Positions 52,155 to 61,633 of a DNA stretch of 64,000 nt are shown in pieces. Position 1 is the first letter of the stretch, and every line of letters starts with the position of its first letter. The notes under the pieces are model-generated. The model ran no database searches, was not told the origin of the DNA, and saw only the letters and a program-made list of their open reading frames with translations. The position numbers and the translations under genes were made by a program. The stretch comes from a candidate division LCP-89 bacterium B3_LCP (GTDB lineage: Bacteria; Electryoneota; B3-LCP), in the NCBI GenBank assembly GCA_005223185.1, contig NJBN01000004.1, forward strand, positions 186,001-250,000, written 5' to 3'.

Positions 52155-52199
52155 ACGGCTGAATGTCTGGAATTCAGTGATTTATAAAGGGAGGCACCC

Positions 52200-52973
52200 G
52201 TGAAAACAGCCATACTAATTACTGCTCGCTTAAAGTCAACCAAGCTGCCCAAAAAAGTGATTAAACCTATCAAGGGCAGACCGATGATCTGTCATATGAT
52301 CGATCGCCTTAAATTAGCGCAGAGACCGGAAACCATCATAATCTGCACATCTCCTCTGAAACAGGATGACCCGCTGGCGGACCTGGCAGAGCTTGAATCT
52401 GTCGAATGCTTTCGCGGTGATCCGGATGACGTGCTGCTGCGCCTGACGCAAGCAGCGGAAAGGTGGGGAATCGATACGGTGGTGAGCTGCACCGCTGACA
52501 ATCCCTTTGTCGATCCAGAGTACATTGACTACTTAGTCGATTTTCATCATCACTACAACAACGACTTCAGCCGCTGCTTAGGATTGCCTATGGGCGCATT
52601 TGCATACGTAATATCACGTACGGCGATGGTGCGCGCCTGCCAGATTAAGGATACTCTGGATACGGAAATCTGGGGAGGATATTTCACTCAGACCGGACTG
52701 TTCTCCTGGGGTGAAATGCCCGTTTCCAAGAATGTCTATTGGCCCGAACTGCGTTTGGCTGTGGATACTCCTGAAGACTTCAGTTTGGTACAGAAAATCT
52801 TCGACGAATTATATGTGCCGGATCATGTGTTTCCCCTCCGTTCCATAGTAGAACTCTGCCGAAACAGACCGGAATTGACCACAATCAATGCAGAAGTTGA
52901 ACAGAAGGACGCCAGACCGATAAGCATCAAAGAAGAGTACCAAGAGGTGAGTGCAGAACAGTTCATAGGTTGA
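52200..52973 (+). CDS. Cytidylyltransferase-family protein (SpsF/CMP-sugar synthetase-like)
   Basis: A 257-residue nucleotidyltransferase. The N-terminal ITARLKSTKLPKKV is the CTP-binding loop of CMP-sugar synthetases, and CTADNPFVDPEYIDYLVDF supplies the metal-binding aspartate. It would activate an acidic sugar such as a Kdo- or sialic-acid-like residue, or act as SpsF-type spore-coat protein relatives do, whose chemistry is unclear. It lies 45 bp after the first sulfotransferase, with GGGAGG as ribosome site. Confidence 0.8.
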   Translation: MKTAILITARLKSTKLPKKVIKPIKGRPMICHMIDRLKLAQRPETIIICTSPLKQDDPLADLAELESVECFRGDPDDVLLRLTQAAERWGIDTVVSCTADNPFVDPEYIDYLVDFHHHYNNDFSRCLGLPMGAFAYVISRTAMVRACQIKDTLDTEIWGGYFTQTGLFSWGEMPVSKNVYWPELRLAVDTPEDFSLVQKIFDELYVPDHVFPLRSIVELCRNRPELTTINAEVEQKDARPISIKEEYQEVSAEQFIG

Positions 52974-53040
52974 AGAGATAGCTCTAATTTTCAGTGATGA
53001 ATGAATCTCTCATACTGTTACGAAAAAAAAGGAGTTAAGC

Positions 53041-54123
53041 ATGCCAGCTTTTAGTGCAAATGATGATCATGAAAATAGATTGATCTTTCTCCACATAATG
53101 AAAACCGCCGGAACTACACTTGAAAGAATACTCAAGCGGCAGTATGGCGATTTGGGAGCGATCAGGTTCTATCCCAAGAAGTTAGAGGATAACTTGAGGG
53201 AATTCAACGAGCTTTCCTCCGCTGAACAGAATAAGGTTAATGTAATCATGGGGCATTTCCGCTTTGGCTTACACCGGGAGCTGACAGGTGATTATAAGTA
53301 TATTACCTTAATGCGGAATCCGGTTGACAGGATCATGTCCGAATATTATTACATTCTAACGCACCCTGAACATGAATTGCATGAACCGATGACTTCTCAG
53401 TATAAGAATATTGCTGACTTTGTCCGCAGTGGCATGTACCATCTACTGGACAATACACACACTAAATATCTGTCCGGCATGGATGATTTAGGTTATGGTG
53501 AATATTCTTCCGAAGCAGTTGAAATTGCCAGGGAGAATCTGCAAAAGCATTTTTCCTTCGTAGGTATAACCGAAGAGTTTGATGAGAGCTTGATTTTTTT
53601 AAAGAGGATGTATAATTGGAGCACGCCGTACTATATCAGGGAAAACGTTACCAACAACAGGCCGAAAACCGAATCGTTAACGCCCGAGGAGCGTGCGGTC
53701 ATCGAAGAGTACGCCCGTATGGATATTGAACTGTATGAACATATTCGCAGTGAATTTGAAGAAAGGCTCTCACAACAGGATGGAACTTTCCGCAACGAAG
53801 TTGAAGCGTTCAAACTGCTGAACGGTCAATGCGTGAAATATTTTGAAATGGCAATTAGGGTGCCGGGTGATCTATATTTAGCTCAATACCAGCATGTGTT
53901 AGGCGTCTTCAATAATCTCCTGAAGGATCAGCACTTGAACGAAGCCAAGACGGTACTCTCCTACGCCATAGCTCAATTCCCAGACGCCGGTGAACTCATA
54001 GCAATTGCGGAAATGCTAAAAGAGCATATTGATAATAAGAACCGGCTATCAAAGCTGCAGAGGACTGAAAGACTGGATGTCGATTCTGCTATGCTTGAAA
54101 ATGTTTTGGATGAGCCTCGTTAA
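53041..54123 (+). CDS. Sulfotransferase, family 2-like
   Basis: A 360-residue protein. FLHIMKTAGTTLERIL (about 16-31) is the PAPS 5' loop typical of the heparan/uronyl sulfotransferase group, and ITLMRNPVDRIMSEYYYI the 3' loop. About 100 C-terminal residues beyond the catalytic fold are helical and charged. A strong AAGGAG site precedes the ATG. Together with the gene at 51288, the cluster has two unlike sulfotransferases, so two sulfation positions are likely. Confidence 0.82.
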   Translation: MPAFSANDDHENRLIFLHIMKTAGTTLERILKRQYGDLGAIRFYPKKLEDNLREFNELSSAEQNKVNVIMGHFRFGLHRELTGDYKYITLMRNPVDRIMSEYYYILTHPEHELHEPMTSQYKNIADFVRSGMYHLLDNTHTKYLSGMDDLGYGEYSSEAVEIARENLQKHFSFVGITEEFDESLIFLKRMYNWSTPYYIRENVTNNRPKTESLTPEERAVIEEYARMDIELYEHIRSEFEERLSQQDGTFRNEVEAFKLLNGQCVKYFEMAIRVPGDLYLAQYQHVLGVFNNLLKDQHLNEAKTVLSYAIAQFPDAGELIAIAEMLKEHIDNKNRLSKLQRTERLDVDSAMLENVLDEPR

Positions 54124-54237
54124 TGGAGGAACTACGTATATGTCTTCCGTGTGGAAGTAGCCTACCTATGAAAAAACACCTATCACTTACAGCGTTCTAA
54201 ACGAGCAAACAACGAATTCCTCAATTATGCATAAAAC

Positions 54238-57200
54238 ATGATTCCTGACAACAGGAATAATAACAGACCTATAAAAGTTCTCCACATCACTGATCAGCTG
54301 TCCAAGGGCGGCGCCGGGAGAGCTCTGATCGGTGTGGCTAAATATTCGGGACAGATGGGGAATTTTCAGCATGAATGCATCTCCCTGCAACCAACCTTCG
54401 ATGGCGTTATTGCAGAGGGGGTTGCTGAAGGTTTGAAAGTACACATCGCTCCTGAAGCTGATAATTTCCTAAAGCTATACAAAAACGCTGACATAATCCA
54501 GTGGCACTGGTGGCAGGATTTCCCTTTGATGCATACTAATCTGCCGCGCAAACCTACCATTGTATGGTGCGCTGTTTCGGGAGAGTATCCTCCTAACGAA
54601 TTGACGCGGGAGGTGGTGGATTTCGCCGACGCTATGGTGATAACTAACCCCATGACGCGGGACCTGGAGGCAATTCGATCACTTCCGGAAACTGAAAGGC
54701 AGCGGAAGGTCAAGCTCATTTTCGAAAGCGCAGACTTTGACCGGATACTGCCGGTGAAACGCTTCCCCCATGATACGTTCAACATCGGCTGGATAGGGAC
54801 GATCTGTCCCGGAAAGTATAACACTCGTTACGTGGAAATGTCTCGTAAGATAGATATCCCCAACGTGCGCTTTCAGGTATGTGGTGATGGACCATTGCGG
54901 GAAGCTGCCATAGAAGAGACCGTACGCCTGGGTGTTCAGGATAGATTCGATTTTTTGGGATATTGCGATGACATGCGGCGCATATTCGGTCAATTTGACG
55001 TATATGGATTCCCCCTCGATGAGAAAACCTTCGCCGGTGGTGAATTGAATCTGCAGGAAGCTATGGTGGCAGCGCTGCCGATAGTGATATTCCCTTATGG
55101 CGGTCCCAAGCGGATGATCCTGCATAACTACAATGGATTGGTTGTTTATTCCGAACGAGAGTACAAGGAAGCTATTGAATACCTTTACCATCACCTGGAA
55201 GAACGGGAACGTTTGGGGAATAATGCCAAGGAATATGCTCTGCGGGAATTCGGCGCCGAAAACGCTGCCCGGAAATTCAATCAGTTGTATTCTGAGATGC
55301 TTTCAAATGAGAATGAGACCATCCGCATTCCTGGCATGAAAGACAGTCTGAACAGGTTGGCTGACTATCACCGAAAACGCGGTAACCTTGAAAAAGCCTT
55401 TGAATATGAACGAAAAGTAACTGGGGTGGAATCCGAAGATAGAAGCAAAGCAAATGATCAGGGAACGCTCCAGCCTGTTGCCCTGACTGATGATATTGAG
55501 AAGATTATCGATACCAGGAGTCGTCCAGAGTACAAGGTAACCGCAATAGTATCCACTTATGCATCCGAAGATCTTTTTGAAGGTTGTTTATCAGACCTGT
55601 ACGACCAGACACTGTACCGCAAGGGCGAACTGGAAATAGTCGTCATAGACGCGGCGTCACCGCAAGATGAATGGTCTATCGTCGAAAGATTTGCAAGTGC
55701 TAACGAACACGTTCTGGCTGTGAGAACCAAGCAGAGGGAGAGTCTGTATGCTGCCTGGAATCGTGCTATCAAGTTGGCAAGGGGGAAATACCTGACCAAC
55801 GCCAACACCGATGACCGCCATCGCCGGGATGCGCTGGAAATATTGGCAAAGGTGTTAGATGAACAGATGCATGTTGCTCTTGCGTACGGTGATGTATTAA
55901 TCACCACAAAACAGGGTGAAACCTTTGAGAACAATACAGCTCAAAGGTCTTTTGAATGGGGAGAGTATTCTCGAAAGATGCTGGAGCAGCGGTGCTGCAT
56001 GGGGCCTCAACCTATGTGGAAGCACAGTATTCATGATGAATTAGGATATTTTGATGAAAGGTATGTTTCTGCCGGTGATTACGATTTCTGGCTGCGGATA
56101 TCCCTCAGGTATCCCATGTATCATGTAGATGAAAAGCTAGGATTGTACCTGGATAGTCCCGAATCCCTGGAGCATAAAGGATTTACCGGTGAATACGAGC
56201 GTATCGACGTTCTGAACAGCCATCATCTGAGGAAAATGCCTGCTTTGACAGGGAAGCCCCTGGTGAGTGTTATAATACCGACGTATGAGCGAAAGCAGTT
56301 ATTGAATCAGGCTCTGGAGTCTCTGATTGATCAGACCTATGATAACTGGGAAGCGCTGGTTATCAACGACGGCGGTGAACCATTGCAACTGGGCGACGGC
56401 ATTCCAGATGATGAGCGTATAAAGTTGACCAATCTTTCCGAAAACCACGAGCGTAGTTACTGCCGTAACTCAGGGATCAGATCAGCTAAGGGACAGTACA
56501 TAGCTTTCTTAGATGATGATGACATTTTTTACCGTCATCATCTCGAATTGGCGGTAAGGACCCTGGAAAGCCCCGGTGAGAGGCGTAAGGTCTTCTACAG
56601 CGCCAGCCACCAGTCTATATCCAAGATGGAAAATGGAGAACTGGTTGTCGAAGAACTCAAGCGAGTTTATGGAGAGAAGTTCGACCGCCAACGATTCCTG
56701 GTGAATAACTATATCCCCATTCACGCTCTGGTCTTCAATCGGGAAGTCTTCAGTGAGGATATGCTCTTTGATGAAGAGATGAACTGCCTGGAAGATTTCG
56801 ACCTGCTGATTCGCCTGACACGCAAGTATGACTTCCGTTTCTTAAACTTGATTACTCATGAATTCAGAACGTTCCCGGTTGATGAAAGAAAGCAAATAGA
56901 AGCCCACAAAGAAAATTATCAAAAACTCTATCATCGATACCGTGATATAGTGGGGGATGATTGGGAGGTTTCCTGGAAGCAGCAGAATTGGATAAGAACT
57001 CTGGACATGCAACTGTTTAGAATGAGTATGAATCTGCCGGTATGTACCGTAATTATCCTGGGCAATCATGGTCATGATGAGCTGGTGATGACCGTAAATG
57101 AGCTTTCCAAATATACCGATTACCCCAAGGTAAACTTGATATTCAGCGTCCCTGAAGATGATCACGCTTCTCTACAATTGTTAGATCAGACAAACTGGAA

Positions 57201-58008
57201 GGATAACATAATTCCTGTATCTTCCACCCTCAAATATGCCAGCGTTCTCTGGAATGCGGCCAAAGAAGCGGGAAGCCCTCTATTACTGTTTCTCGATTCA
57301 AGATGCGTGCCCTGTAAGAACAACTGGCTTTCGGAATTGATAGATCTACACAATAGGGAAAATGCCGGTTTAACTGCAGGATTGATAGTTGAACCAAGCA
57401 CCAAGGCGATCATCAGGAATGCTTCCTTTGCGCTTAACAGACAGAATAAAAAGATCTGCGGATTATATCCACGATTCCCGTTTTACCATCCGGTAATCAG
57501 CAGAATAGGGAATGTTGATGCTGTCGGCGCAGGGATGGTATTAGTCGGCAGAGATGATTTTCTAAAAGCAGGCGGTCTTGATCCAACGCTGTCGAAAATG
57601 GCTTCATGGATTGATTTATCTGTGAGGATGAAAGATAATCTACAACGAAATGTTTTCTTGAATCCCAATTCTTTCGGTACGTATTTACACCCTGATGCGG
57701 TGCCTGTAAACAAAATACCCGATGAAGATCAGGATGAATTGAAAGGACGATGGGGTGAAGACTTCCTGAAAAATGAAGAGTGGTGGTTTGTCAAAGATGG
57801 TTTTTGTCGTGATGATTCACCAGGCAACGGCACAGAGCCCGATTATGGTGAAGCCTACGACTCCATGATAACCCGGGCGGACAAACTCAAATCACAAAAT
57901 AGAATGGAAGAATCGCTAATGATATTGAGAGCAGCAAAGCGCGTTTACCCTGATGACCGATCTCTGATTGCGAAGATTGAAGAAATATCTGGAGCTGTTA
58001 TCGGGTAG
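54238..58008 (+). CDS. Giant multidomain glycosyltransferase (GT4 + two GT2 + GT2-like)
   Basis: A 1256-residue cytoplasmic or membrane-associated enzyme. Residues 1-375 form a GT4-type GT-B fold (VLHITDQLSKGGAGRAL ... GWIGTICPGKYNTRYVEM ... NLQEAMVAALPIV). A GT2 domain follows at about 425-650 (YKVTAIVSTYASEDL, NANTDDRH). A second GT2 at about 675-900 carries VSVIIPTYERKQLL and LDDDD. A third, divergent GT2-like domain at about 930-1150 has a weaker acidic motif (FLDSRC). A TPR-like tail ends it. It could add several sugars in sequence to a surface glycan. It follows two sulfotransferases and a terminator closes the cluster. Confidence 0.85.
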   Translation: MIPDNRNNNRPIKVLHITDQLSKGGAGRALIGVAKYSGQMGNFQHECISLQPTFDGVIAEGVAEGLKVHIAPEADNFLKLYKNADIIQWHWWQDFPLMHTNLPRKPTIVWCAVSGEYPPNELTREVVDFADAMVITNPMTRDLEAIRSLPETERQRKVKLIFESADFDRILPVKRFPHDTFNIGWIGTICPGKYNTRYVEMSRKIDIPNVRFQVCGDGPLREAAIEETVRLGVQDRFDFLGYCDDMRRIFGQFDVYGFPLDEKTFAGGELNLQEAMVAALPIVIFPYGGPKRMILHNYNGLVVYSEREYKEAIEYLYHHLEERERLGNNAKEYALREFGAENAARKFNQLYSEMLSNENETIRIPGMKDSLNRLADYHRKRGNLEKAFEYERKVTGVESEDRSKANDQGTLQPVALTDDIEKIIDTRSRPEYKVTAIVSTYASEDLFEGCLSDLYDQTLYRKGELEIVVIDAASPQDEWSIVERFASANEHVLAVRTKQRESLYAAWNRAIKLARGKYLTNANTDDRHRRDALEILAKVLDEQMHVALAYGDVLITTKQGETFENNTAQRSFEWGEYSRKMLEQRCCMGPQPMWKHSIHDELGYFDERYVSAGDYDFWLRISLRYPMYHVDEKLGLYLDSPESLEHKGFTGEYERIDVLNSHHLRKMPALTGKPLVSVIIPTYERKQLLNQALESLIDQTYDNWEALVINDGGEPLQLGDGIPDDERIKLTNLSENHERSYCRNSGIRSAKGQYIAFLDDDDIFYRHHLELAVRTLESPGERRKVFYSASHQSISKMENGELVVEELKRVYGEKFDRQRFLVNNYIPIHALVFNREVFSEDMLFDEEMNCLEDFDLLIRLTRKYDFRFLNLITHEFRTFPVDERKQIEAHKENYQKLYHRYRDIVGDDWEVSWKQQNWIRTLDMQLFRMSMNLPVCTVIILGNHGHDELVMTVNELSKYTDYPKVNLIFSVPEDDHASLQLLDQTNWKDNIIPVSSTLKYASVLWNAAKEAGSPLLLFLDSRCVPCKNNWLSELIDLHNRENAGLTAGLIVEPSTKAIIRNASFALNRQNKKICGLYPRFPFYHPVISRIGNVDAVGAGMVLVGRDDFLKAGGLDPTLSKMASWIDLSVRMKDNLQRNVFLNPNSFGTYLHPDAVPVNKIPDEDQDELKGRWGEDFLKNEEWWFVKDGFCRDDSPGNGTEPDYGEAYDSMITRADKLKSQNRMEESLMILRAAKRVYPDDRSLIAKIEEISGAVIG

Positions 58009-58050
58009 ATTAGGTGATTCCACCTGAATTGCTCGGAAGTGCAAATAGAT

Positions 58051-58072
58051 AAAGCGGCTAATGAGCCGCTTT
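58051..58072. terminator. Bidirectional hairpin terminator after the glycosyltransferase gene
   Basis: AAAGCGGCT and AGCCGCTTT form a perfect 9-bp stem with an AATG loop, followed by ATTATTTT on the plus strand. It lies between the convergent ends of the glycosyltransferase and M23 genes. Confidence 0.75.
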
Positions 58073-58073
58073 A

Positions 58074-60170
58074 TTATTTTATCAGAATCAACTTTCCACT
58101 GGTAGTGAAGTAAGGGGTTGACAGGCGGTACAGGTAGATCCCTGATGTCAGGGCAGTTCCGTCAAAGGTGATATTGTGGGTGCCGGGGGGGTGCCACGTA
58201 CCCGGTGTAGGGGCGGGTTTACCCTTAAGGGTGCCTGCGGCAAAACCCGCCCCTACATTGCGCCCATAAATATCAAAAACTTCCAACCTCACCAAACTCG
58301 CCACCGATAACCTGAAGCTCAAAACTGTAGTGGGATTGAAAGGATTGGGATAACAATCCAGCAGAGTGATCTCATTGGGTGGTGAGACCGCATCAATCTT
58401 GCGATAAGGTGGAAGATCGTTGTTTATGAAGATCGGCGCAAGTGCTGAAGTCGTATTCATCGAAGCATCCTGGACGATTACTTCCAGCAGGTAAGTCCCA
58501 TTGAAAAAGGACCTGGTATCCAGAATTTCCAGGCTATCTTCTGCGGTTATGGCTGAATCACCATCTGAATTGGTCAGAATATAGAAGAAATCCCTGGCGT
58601 TGCCGGAGTTCGTCGAGAAGCAGGTTTGATCGCGGCTGTAGATGGTGTTTAAGACCAGTGTTTCGTATTGGTTGCTGAAGTAGTGATCCAGGGGCATATC
58701 TTGCGCGAAGCTGTATTGGGTGTAAATGGCGGTATCAGGATTCTGGGGGTCATAGATTTTGAACTGTATATCCCATATATTGATGCGGGAATCGAAACCC
58801 ACCGAATAGGCGTAGTCAACGCATTTGGCGATGATCTGGACTTCACCATGTAGATCCAGTGGGTCCAAGTATTCGCCTTCCTTTGTGCGAAAAGCGAAAC
58901 GTTCGCTTCCCAACGCGTATTCGATCACCGGCGCGATGGTATCGGTCATGTTGGTGATGTCAACCAAAGGATTGTTCACCGTCCACCAGTTACCGTCCCA
59001 CTGGTGCGCCGATGGTGTAATTCTGGCGAAATGACAGTGAGGCGCCCATCCCCAGGCGGGAAAAAGGGTGCCGATCAATTCCCCCGCCGAAACCGTATCC
59101 CCCACCGTATGCAGGAAAGAATCCTGACCTAAATGTGCGTAGAGGTATCCTTCTGCGCCTTCTGCTAGATTATCGATCGCTATCCTCCAGTACCGTTCGT
59201 CACCGGTTGTCAAAATCGCCTTTACCACTCCATCCTGAACAGAATAAACTTCAGTGTAAGGCGCTTCGAATATATCGACGCCGGGATGCAGATAGAGGCT
59301 GCTCCATTCCTGAATCTGTGCATAAGCGTTCTTGACTAATGAAGAGAAAGAGGTCTCGTAATAGTGTAAGGGTGAGCGAATCTCCTCGTGAGTGTCCATG
59401 CCACCCGGTCTCCGCTGGTAACTCCTCTTATCGATTATCCTGTGAATTCCATCCGCATCAAATTCATGTAAAACGAAGTTGAACCTGTCGTCTTGTACGG
59501 TTTTTTCGACCAGATAGAGCTTATCTGCGATTACTTCGGCGTCATGGTAACTTCCGGCAAGATGGTACATTTCTTCAGGTCGTCCGTTTCGGAAGATATA
59601 CACACTCCAACGAGTACATACGATCAAATTATCATTGAAAAGCAATAACTTAGATGGAACCTGCGTTACGCAGAAGCTTTGGTTCCGATAAATGACTCTA
59701 TTCAGGTCAGAGTGATAATATGCCACCTGCCCGATGGTATCGAGAGTGAAAATGTGGGATGAAGGATATTTTTGTTCAGCTCCTCTTTCGAGATTAATCT
59801 TAATAAGATGTTGACCATCGAAGAAAGCGGCGTAACGTCCGTCTGAAGATAGACACAGATTGATGATCTTCTGATAAATATGTTCGCTTTGTAGGTGGTG
59901 GTTATGAGTGTAATATCGTAAGATACTCGCTCTACCTTCACGCCCAAATTCGAAAGTTACCAGACCGGAAGAAGTCTTTACGAAACAGTCTCCTTTAAGT
60001 CTTGAGTATGGCTGGCTTTCATATAGAGATTTGAATTCAGGTATGACAGGCTGAGTACATGTTATATGCCCGAATTCGTTCAGATGGATAGCCGCCTGGT
60101 CAGCTTTTACGCATCTACCTGGTATCACAGCCAGGAAGGTAATGAATAATAAAAAAGATACTATGCTCAT
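58074..60170 (-). CDS. Secreted M23-family peptidase-like protein with sorting domain
   Basis: A 698-residue exported protein. I choose the ATG at 60170 because AGGGG precedes it and the signal peptide (MSIVSFLLFITFLAVIPG) starts there; the longer frame adds 59 basic residues. The M23 metalloendopeptidase core (about 285-400) has the zinc ligands in LHPGVDIFEAP (H and D) and HCHF, so cleavage of peptidoglycan cross-bridges is possible. The C-terminal sorting domain (YPNPFNPTTVL ... LTSGIYLYRL) is interrupted by about 17 extra residues encoded by a palindromic repeat (58206-58257). The part before the M23 domain is beta-propeller-like. Confidence 0.82.
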   Translation of the reverse strand: MSIVSFLLFITFLAVIPGRCVKADQAAIHLNEFGHITCTQPVIPEFKSLYESQPYSRLKGDCFVKTSSGLVTFEFGREGRASILRYYTHNHHLQSEHIYQKIINLCLSSDGRYAAFFDGQHLIKINLERGAEQKYPSSHIFTLDTIGQVAYYHSDLNRVIYRNQSFCVTQVPSKLLLFNDNLIVCTRWSVYIFRNGRPEEMYHLAGSYHDAEVIADKLYLVEKTVQDDRFNFVLHEFDADGIHRIIDKRSYQRRPGGMDTHEEIRSPLHYYETSFSSLVKNAYAQIQEWSSLYLHPGVDIFEAPYTEVYSVQDGVVKAILTTGDERYWRIAIDNLAEGAEGYLYAHLGQDSFLHTVGDTVSAGELIGTLFPAWGWAPHCHFARITPSAHQWDGNWWTVNNPLVDITNMTDTIAPVIEYALGSERFAFRTKEGEYLDPLDLHGEVQIIAKCVDYAYSVGFDSRINIWDIQFKIYDPQNPDTAIYTQYSFAQDMPLDHYFSNQYETLVLNTIYSRDQTCFSTNSGNARDFFYILTNSDGDSAITAEDSLEILDTRSFFNGTYLLEVIVQDASMNTTSALAPIFINNDLPPYRKIDAVSPPNEITLLDCYPNPFNPTTVLSFRLSVASLVRLEVFDIYGRNVGAGFAAGTLKGKPAPTPGTWHPPGTHNITFDGTALTSGIYLYRLSTPYFTTSGKLILIK
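58206..58257. repeat. 52-bp palindromic repeat inserted in frame in a coding region
   Basis: TGTAGGGGCGGGTTT (58206-58220) and AAACCCGCCCCTACA (58243-58257) are perfect 15-bp arms around a 22-nt centre. It lies within the sorting-domain codons of the M23 protein and is translated without disrupting the frame, adding GAGFAAGTLKGKPAPTP-like residues. Confidence 0.9.
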
Positions 60171-60421
60171 CCACTTTCCCCTATGACCCGAATGTTTAGC
60201 ATATGATAACCTAACCGACGCTTTTCTGCAATCACTCTTATAACCAATTGCATTTAGCCGAACGATTTTGTATATTATTGACCCTTTAGGCTGGTGTGTC
60301 ATAACTATATAAGATGATAGCAGATATTTCAATGTGATCCACGTCACATTGGAGTGGAATAAAGCCGGTTTCGAGTTTATATCAGGCTATCATTAAAATA
60401 AATCATCAACGAGTAAATGAA

Positions 60422-61633
60422 ATGGGTTTATCCGTCTGTGGATTCAGTCACAAAACAGCATCATTAGAAGACAGGGAAATCTTTCAACTGGGCCGTTCTG
60501 AACTACCTGAGGCTTGCGCTGCTTATAGAGAAATCGCCCAATGTGAAGAGACGGTAGTCGTTGCCACCTGCAACCGGGTTGAATTTTATCAGTTCACGCG
60601 TGACAAGACCGATCACCTGAAAGCTGTTATAGAATTCTACAAAAGTCGCGGTATATCTGAGGTTGATAAACTGCGTGAGATTAGCTATTGCCATCACAAA
60701 ACCACTACTGCACGGCACATCTTCCGCGTTTCCGCCGGTCTTGAATCCATGGTGTTAGGTGAAGATCAGGTATTTCATCAACTTAAGGAAGCGTATAGCG
60801 CAGCTTGTTCAGTTGATGGGCCGGGCAAGATACTGCACAAACTCTTTCACCTGGCTTTTCAGGTGGGAAAGCAAATCCGTGCGGAAACGAACGTGGGTTC
60901 AGGACCCCGCAGTGTACCTGGCGCGGCGCTGGAGATGTTGAGAAACAGGATGGATGGAGGTACACCTCGCGCTGCTCTGGTAATCGGCGTCAATGAAATG
61001 ACCGAAATCATCCTTGATGGTTTAGCCAGATGGGGCATACCAACTTATCTCGCCAACAGAACAGCGGATAAAGCCAATAAGCTGGCAGCTCCCTTTAAAG
61101 CAAAAACCCTCACATTGGATAATATTACCAGTGTTATCGGGGAAGTTGACGCGGTCTTTTCGGCTACTTCGGCGCCCGGAATAATCGTGAAAGAAGAATA
61201 TTTTGATGATTTGGACGGCGATAATGTGCCTGTTTATCTAATAGATCTCGCCATACCTCGAGATATAGATCCTGCCTTAGGCGATCTTCCCGGGATGGTC
61301 ATTTTGGATCTGCAGGATATGAAGCGGTTTCTGGATCACATAGAGCAAGTACGGGCTGAAGACGTTCCTCTGGCTGAAAAGATGATAGAGGAACAGGTTT
61401 CGGCGTATTCGATCTGGCGAACCAAACTTAAGCAGGAAACTCTTCTACTGGAAGTCCATAGGGATTTGAATAAAATGCGGAAGGTGGAATTGGAACGTTT
61501 TAAAGATGGATTCAGGTTAAGCGAGCACCGGGCGCTGGATGCATTCTCTCAATCATTGGTTAAAAACTTCATGCGAATTCTACCGGAAGTACTGGAAGTG
61601 GATGAAACGTCCGATAAGAAGACGAAATCTTAA
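60422..61633 (+). CDS. hemA: Glutamyl-tRNA reductase
   Basis: It reduces glutamyl-tRNA to glutamate-1-semialdehyde, the first step of C5-pathway tetrapyrrole synthesis. It has 403 residues. The catalytic cysteine is in VVATCNRVEFY (about 49), followed by the signature GLESMVLGEDQVFHQLKEAY, and FKDGFRLSEHRALD in the C-terminal dimerisation helix region. The NADPH loop reads VIGVNEMTE where most have GxGEM, a local variation. The start is close upstream of a conserved GFSHKTA block. No other heme gene is next to it. Confidence 0.95.
   Translation: MGLSVCGFSHKTASLEDREIFQLGRSELPEACAAYREIAQCEETVVVATCNRVEFYQFTRDKTDHLKAVIEFYKSRGISEVDKLREISYCHHKTTTARHIFRVSAGLESMVLGEDQVFHQLKEAYSAACSVDGPGKILHKLFHLAFQVGKQIRAETNVGSGPRSVPGAALEMLRNRMDGGTPRAALVIGVNEMTEIILDGLARWGIPTYLANRTADKANKLAAPFKAKTLTLDNITSVIGEVDAVFSATSAPGIIVKEEYFDDLDGDNVPVYLIDLAIPRDIDPALGDLPGMVILDLQDMKRFLDHIEQVRAEDVPLAEKMIEEQVSAYSIWRTKLKQETLLLEVHRDLNKMRKVELERFKDGFRLSEHRALDAFSQSLVKNFMRILPEVLEVDETSDKKTKS

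Noticed and set aside
60171-60347. 59-residue extension of the M23 protein
   Set aside because: It is basic and lacks signal character, while a ribosome site and signal peptide lie at the later ATG.
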